The translations under genes and the position numbers were made by a program. A stretch of DNA of 64,000 nucleotides from JABFRG01 sp046351415 (GTDB lineage: Bacteria > Myxococcota_A > Polyangia > Polyangiales > Polyangiaceae). The stretch lies in contig JAXLYO010000004.1 of NCBI GenBank assembly GCA_046351415.1, forward strand, positions 310,001 to 374,000. Direction: 5' to 3'. The notes under the pieces were generated by a model, which was not told the origin of the DNA, searched no databases, and saw only the letters and a list, made by a program, of their open reading frames with translations. How positions within the stretch are numbered: the first letter of the stretch is position 1; each line of letters begins with the position of its first letter. Shown here piece after piece: positions 60,454-64,000 of this stretch.

Positions 60454-61353
60454 TCAGAGACCACACACTGTCTGCGTTGCTACAACGAAGGCCTGATCGA
60501 GCGAGCCCTGGCTGGCGCCGCAGGGGAGATCCCACTGGCTCTGGGCGCCCGAGAGGACGTTCTGTGCATTGATGGCATCGTTCACGAGCTGGCTGCACAT
60601 GCCATTCTGGGCGTCCGTGAAACATTGGTCGATTTCGTTGGGGTCATTCGGGTCACACCGCTTGCACTGCGCGAACATGCACGCGTAGGCATCGTTGATG
60701 GGCTGCGCAAGTGAAGGCTGTCCCATGATGGCGGCGGCGCAGGAATAGATATTCGGCATGGCGAAGGGCGCGCCGTCTTCGAGCAGCAAAGATGGCTGGG
60801 GATTCGTTGCGCGCGCGGTCGGGGACTCACCAGGTGCGAGGCCAAACATGCACTTCGCGCAGGTGGGATTGGCTTGCTGGAACGCGGTGCAGGCGCTCGA
60901 GTTGGGATTGTTGATGCAATCGGAGGCTGCCGTATTGATTTGCAAGGAGTTGCAAACGCCTTGATGGTTCACGGGTGCTCCCCGAAACGCCGAGACCACG
61001 CCGGAGACCGGCGAATAGCACTGGGTGGAACCGCCCGAGCTCGAGCTGGAACTCGAGCTCGAGGAAGACGTGCTTCCGGAGGATGAACTCGAGGAAGTCG
61101 AACCGCTGCTCGAACCGCTGGAGCTGCTCGAGGTACTGGACGAACTCGATTTTCCACTGCTTCCGCTGGACTTCCCGCTGCTACCGCTCGACGTTCCGCC
61201 GGAAGACGATGCTGCCACTGCACCGATGGCGTCTTCCGGTGATTCTTCGTCTTCTCCGGGCATCGTCCCGTGCGCGCACGCCAGCGCGGTAAGCGAGGCA
61301 AAGAGGGTTGCGGATATAGCGGCAAAGGTGCGCGTGTTCGGCTTCATGCCCAC
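60454..61353 (-). CDS. Lipoprotein with poly-Ser linker and Cys-rich domain
   Basis: A 299-residue protein (start two codons later is equally good). Signal peptide FAAISATLFASLTALAC with a lipobox Cys. Then comes a long Ser/Gly/Lys linker of about 70 residues made of near-repeats of SSGS and SSSS. The C-terminal 190 residues carry about a dozen Cys (GVCNSLQ, SDCINN, ACTAFQ, CAKCMFG, SCAAAI, CMFAQCKRC, QCFTDA), spaced for disulphides outside the cytoplasm. Poly-Ser linkers of this kind are frequent in myxobacterial surface lipoproteins. Function unknown. Confidence 0.7.
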   Translation of the reverse strand: MGMKPNTRTFAAISATLFASLTALACAHGTMPGEDEESPEDAIGAVAASSSGGTSSGSSGKSSGSSGKSSSSSTSSSSSGSSSGSTSSSSSSGSTSSSSSSSSSSSGGSTQCYSPVSGVVSAFRGAPVNHQGVCNSLQINTAASDCINNPNSSACTAFQQANPTCAKCMFGLAPGESPTARATNPQPSLLLEDGAPFAMPNIYSCAAAIMGQPSLAQPINDAYACMFAQCKRCDPNDPNEIDQCFTDAQNGMCSQLVNDAINAQNVLSGAQSQWDLPCGASQGSLDQAFVVATQTVCGL

Positions 61354-61568
61354 CCTGTGTTGTATTGGGCCACCGAGACATTCAGGGGCGCCGTCGGATT
61401 TTATGCCACTCCATGGCCCACGAAGCCCCGTATGCGCCGCCCCCGCATGGCGGGAGCGCTCCGACGGTGAACTACATCAGACCATCAGACCCTCCAAAAG
61501 TAATTCGCATGTTGAAGACGTGACTGTCGAATGACGTCCAAGATAGAGTTCCAACGACGGAGGTAAGC
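61354..61568. other. Intergenic region, divergent starts
   Basis: 215 bases between the leftward poly-Ser lipoprotein and the rightward 61569 gene. A small hairpin (CCCGC/GCGGG around 61440-61455) is visible, and GGAGGT precedes the 61569 start. I found no RNA gene or recognisable promoter pair. Confidence 0.4.
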
Positions 61569-62159
61569 ATGCACAAACAGATGTTCGCACTTACAGGTCT
61601 CATCGCAGGCACGATGCTGCTGGTCTCGGGGCAATCACACGCGCAGTCGACGTGTGGCTCTTCCGCGAAGGTCGCCAGCGCGATCTGGGAGAAGGTCGGC
61701 GCCTCGGTGAAGGCCAAGGGGTGCAAGAACGTCGACGAGTGCATGAGCAAGAAGGACAAGTGGGAGCAAACCATCCGCGAAGCCATCGCCTTCTGGAACG
61801 AACAGTCGCAAGGGGGATGGGCAACGATCGGCCCCCGACCGCTTCTCGCAGACGGATCTTGGAACGATGGAAAGGTCGTTCTCGGCGGCGAGCGTCTCTT
61901 CATCTCGCAGGCCCCTTCGGAAGACGACGAGCTCAAGATTTCGGTTACCAAAGAGGGGGGCGGCGGTGCCGACGTGATGATTTCGACCTTCGACGGAGCG
62001 ACCTGCTCCCTCGGCGACAAGGTGAGCTTCGCCAAAGGAGACAAGAAGGGCACGGTCAAGACGCTCAAGGTCAAGGCGGCGAAAGGGAAGGTCGTCATCG
62101 TCAAGGTCAACGCCGATGGTTCCCAAGCGTTCGACTACAAGTTCAAGGCCTCCAAGTGA
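61569..62159 (+). CDS. Secreted hypothetical protein
   Basis: A 196-residue protein with a good GGAGG ribosome-binding site, a signal peptide (FALTGLIAGTMLLVSGQSHA) and a small helical N-terminal domain with paired Cys (STCGSSAKVAS, GCKNVDECMSK). A C-terminal beta-sandwich-like Lys-rich part follows (GGGGADVMISTFDGATCSLG, TVKTLKVKAAKGKVVIVKVN). Family not recognised. The next gene, 34 bases later, is also secreted, so the two may form a unit. Confidence 0.65.
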   Translation: MHKQMFALTGLIAGTMLLVSGQSHAQSTCGSSAKVASAIWEKVGASVKAKGCKNVDECMSKKDKWEQTIREAIAFWNEQSQGGWATIGPRPLLADGSWNDGKVVLGGERLFISQAPSEDDELKISVTKEGGGGADVMISTFDGATCSLGDKVSFAKGDKKGTVKTLKVKAAKGKVVIVKVNADGSQAFDYKFKASK

Positions 62160-62193
62160 TTGCCTGCAGGTTCGAACGGGAATGGAGAGCGAC

Positions 62194-62754
62194 ATGAAGA
62201 CGACGACGAAAGCATGGTTTGCGGTGGTGGCGATGGCGCTTGCAACGGGCGCGGGTGCGACGGTGACCTCCGAAGCGAGAGCGCAGGTGACGTGTTCGGC
62301 GACGGATGCCGCCCAACTCGTTCGCCTCCACGGCGAGCTGCAGAAGCTCTCCGGCAAGAATGCCCACGCGGGCGTGCTCCGCACCTTTCGAGACATGCAG
62401 GCGCTCGAGAGGCGCAGCTGTTCGCTCGACCTCGGCGACTACAAGCTCGCGGGGCTCGCGGCTCGCGCCACAGGCGACATCGGCAACGCCATCGCCTGGC
62501 TCGACAAGGCGGGCGCCAGCACGGACTCTGCTGACCTACGGGCGCGGTTTGGGCAGGTAGAGATCAAGGAGAAGAAGGGCGACCTCACCAAAGATGGGGG
62601 CGTGCCGTTTCCGCCGGATGAAAGTACGACGCTCGCTTTGGGGGTCGCCGCCGTCAAGAGCACCGGCAAGTACGTCGGCTATCTCCCGATTGGCACCTAC
62701 AAGCTGGGCAGCAAGTCGTTCGAGGTGAAGGCGGGTACCGTAACCAAGGTCTGA
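62194..62754 (+). CDS. Secreted hypothetical protein
   Basis: The ATG at 62194 follows GGAGAGCGAC, a suitable ribosome-binding site, and gives MKTTTKAWFAVVAMALATGA, a signal peptide cleaved near EARAQ. The 186-residue product has a helical first half (AQLVRLHGELQKLSGKNAHA) and a short beta C-terminus (STGKYVGYLPIGTYKLGSKS). An earlier start at 62116 would lie over the previous gene and lacks a signal. Family not recognised. Confidence 0.6.
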   Translation: MKTTTKAWFAVVAMALATGAGATVTSEARAQVTCSATDAAQLVRLHGELQKLSGKNAHAGVLRTFRDMQALERRSCSLDLGDYKLAGLAARATGDIGNAIAWLDKAGASTDSADLRARFGQVEIKEKKGDLTKDGGVPFPPDESTTLALGVAAVKSTGKYVGYLPIGTYKLGSKSFEVKAGTVTKV

Positions 62755-62771
62755 AGCCGCTCTTCGGAAGT

Positions 62772-63971
62772 CTACGAGGTACGCGGACGCTTCTTGGACG
62801 TGACGCGAGGGCTCCGCGTCGCGTTATCGCGAATCGGCGGAAGGGTATGACGATGCGCGAGTGAGCCCAGCGAACGCTGCTTCGTTTCGAGCTCCACGAA
62901 CTCGATCTCTCGCTGCAGAATGCGGCGAACAATCGCGATGCCGCACGCGTAGGTGCTGTCGACACCGAAGTAAGAGAGGCTCTTCGACAAGAGCGATTGG
63001 CGGCGCGAGTAGGGCGTATCCGAAGCGTAGTGCAGAATGCCCACGTCGTAAGGTACCTGCGCGGAGAGGTGGACCATCTCGCCGTGTGGCACGCGCGTCG
63101 GATTGACGAGCTCGTAGATCGCGGAGAGGAACGGACCGGCCTCCATCTCCAGCACCGTGTAGCCCTCTTGGTAGAAGCCGCTCATGTACTCCTTGTTCTG
63201 GAGGAACGCGCTTCGAACCGTCAGGGCGCGTTGTCCGTCGAACACGCTACCGTGCTGGAGCCAGGGCATGACGTCTTCCGCGGTGAACGCGTTGCGGAAC
63301 AAGAACGTGTTGCGTGAATGCTCGTCGAAGACGGCGCCGGAAATGGACACGTCTCCGACGCGGCCATTCAGCGTCGCGGCCTTGCCCATGACATGGATGC
63401 CGCGGATGTCGCCGACGCCTTGTCCTACGCGCGAAAGCAAGTGGTAGGCAGCCATTCCGAGCGGGTAGTCGATGTTGATGATGAGCGCGCGGCTTTCCTT
63501 CAGGCGTTCGAGGCCTGGGATGTGGAGTCGCGGGTCGAGACGCGCGGGGTCGAGTTCGGAGAGCGCGATGATTTGCGCATCGACGTCGATGTGCCCGGGC
63601 TCAGAGAGGTGCGATAGACCGCCGCCGAGCTCGAAGGTACGGACCTCGCGCATGCGCGACGGCTCCGCGTGAATGTAGCTTCGGAGGAGGTAATAGAGAA
63701 AGGGCAATAGACGTCGTTCGTCGCCGGTCTTCTCGGCCTCTTTGACGGCCTGGGCGAGCCCCTCTGGGTTCTTCTTGCGGACCCAGGCCGCTATCTCGTG
63801 TTGGTGGCAGCGCGCGTAGCCGCCGATGAGATTCGCCACGGCATGGGTATTCGACGAGACGAAATAAACAGGTGGGCGACGCTGTTCGGAGACCTGCATG
63901 TAGGTCGGCTCGACGCCGCTCCACCACCTTTGCGCCGCACGGTTGTACTGCGAATACGAGGCGGACATCAT
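62772..63971 (-). CDS. Nucleoside-phosphorylase-like protein, 5' end may lie beyond the window
   Basis: The frame is open to the right edge; I give the ATG at 63971 (a start three codons later or one outside the window are possible). The 400-residue product has a segment with DIRGIHVMGKAATLNGRVGD, DVSISGAVFDEHSRNTFLFR, and EGYTVLEMEAGPFLSAIYEL. The glycine-rich motif, the D-E in VFDEH and the LEMEAG site recall PNP/UDP and AMP-nucleosidase-type enzymes, in which a Met-Glu segment contacts the sugar. The N-terminal 130 residues are helical. Specific activity unknown. Confidence 0.55.
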   Translation of the reverse strand: MMSASYSQYNRAAQRWWSGVEPTYMQVSEQRRPPVYFVSSNTHAVANLIGGYARCHQHEIAAWVRKKNPEGLAQAVKEAEKTGDERRLLPFLYYLLRSYIHAEPSRMREVRTFELGGGLSHLSEPGHIDVDAQIIALSELDPARLDPRLHIPGLERLKESRALIINIDYPLGMAAYHLLSRVGQGVGDIRGIHVMGKAATLNGRVGDVSISGAVFDEHSRNTFLFRNAFTAEDVMPWLQHGSVFDGQRALTVRSAFLQNKEYMSGFYQEGYTVLEMEAGPFLSAIYELVNPTRVPHGEMVHLSAQVPYDVGILHYASDTPYSRRQSLLSKSLSYFGVDSTYACGIAIVRRILQREIEFVELETKQRSLGSLAHRHTLPPIRDNATRSPRVTSKKRPRTS

Positions 63972-64000
63972 GCGCACCCGAAGGCGCAAGGGGCGTGACA

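Noticed and set aside
61020..61200. Tandem DNA repeat in the poly-Ser region
   Set aside because: Serine codons vary (AGC, TCG, TCC, TCT) and the period is irregular, so it is a protein-level feature.

Overview
The window is G+C-rich bacterial chromosome, almost fully coding, with GTG starts and many 4-base ATGA/GTGA gene overlaps. The gene content suggests a myxobacterium-like member of Myxococcota, probably in the Polyangia/Sorangiineae direction. Indicators are several secreted lipoproteins with Ser/Ala/Asp linkers (one with a long poly-Ser stretch), an AgmX/PglI-type TonB-like protein, a degenerate NtrC-type AAA+ protein, multiple TPR-type proteins and an ECF sigma factor. This placement is inference from content; no rRNA or tRNA gene was seen. 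I found no insertion sequence, prophage or CRISPR array.

Layout. 1-2.3 kb: end of a degenerate AAA+ regulator, a hypothetical protein and a lipoprotein. 2.3-12 kb: a leftward eight-gene run with short gaps or overlaps (a small J-domain-like protein, a long Hsp70, an alpha-helical repeat protein, a secreted TPR protein, PrmA, RsmE and two hypotheticals). 12-16 kb: a divergent helical-repeat gene, then a PPP-type phosphatase with GlgC, then XdhC. 16-20 kb: a single-chain xanthine dehydrogenase. 20-23.1 kb: two overlapping secreted DUF4139-like proteins. 23.1-23.3 kb: a compact tandem repeat. 23.4-27 kb: an outer-membrane barrel, CstA, a lipoprotein and a bidirectional terminator. 27.1-30 kb: a 52-residue basic protein, an AgmX-like membrane protein and an ECF sigma factor. 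30.2-35.3 kb: a MacAB-type exporter with one adaptor, an ATPase carrying an extra membrane tail and two tandem permeases. 35.2-38.4 kb: an MFS transporter, a lipoprotein and a TPR protein. 38.5-41.6 kb: a prokaryotic pentameric ligand-gated ion channel translationally coupled to a Cache-type sensor without a signalling output domain, preceded by a coiled-coil membrane protein.

41.7-49 kb: a rightward run. It starts with TsaC/Sua5 and continues with RidA, a crotonase, an acyl-CoA dehydrogenase, a frameshifted Old Yellow Enzyme homologue with a fibronectin-III-like tail, a benzoate-CoA-ligase-type AMP ligase and a creatininase-family hydrolase. The last six look like a CoA-thioester catabolic route for an aromatic or cyclic (perhaps amino-substituted) acid. 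49-52.7 kb: two paralogous lipoproteins and a PlsB-like acyltransferase. 52.8-59 kb: a multi-S1-domain RNA-binding protein, then a leftward run (NUDIX, thioredoxin-like ferredoxin, hypothetical, Smr, IlvE, lipoprotein) and SmpB on the other strand. 59-64 kb: small secreted or hypothetical proteins, a poly-Ser lipoprotein and a nucleoside-phosphorylase-like protein reaching the right edge.

The best candidate for an under-described system is the Cache-sensor plus ligand-gated-channel pair at 38.5-41.0 kb. It suggests a two-component sensory ion channel whose ligand-binding unit is a separate protein. The Hsp70 operon and the catabolic cluster with its fibronectin-fused flavoenzyme come next.
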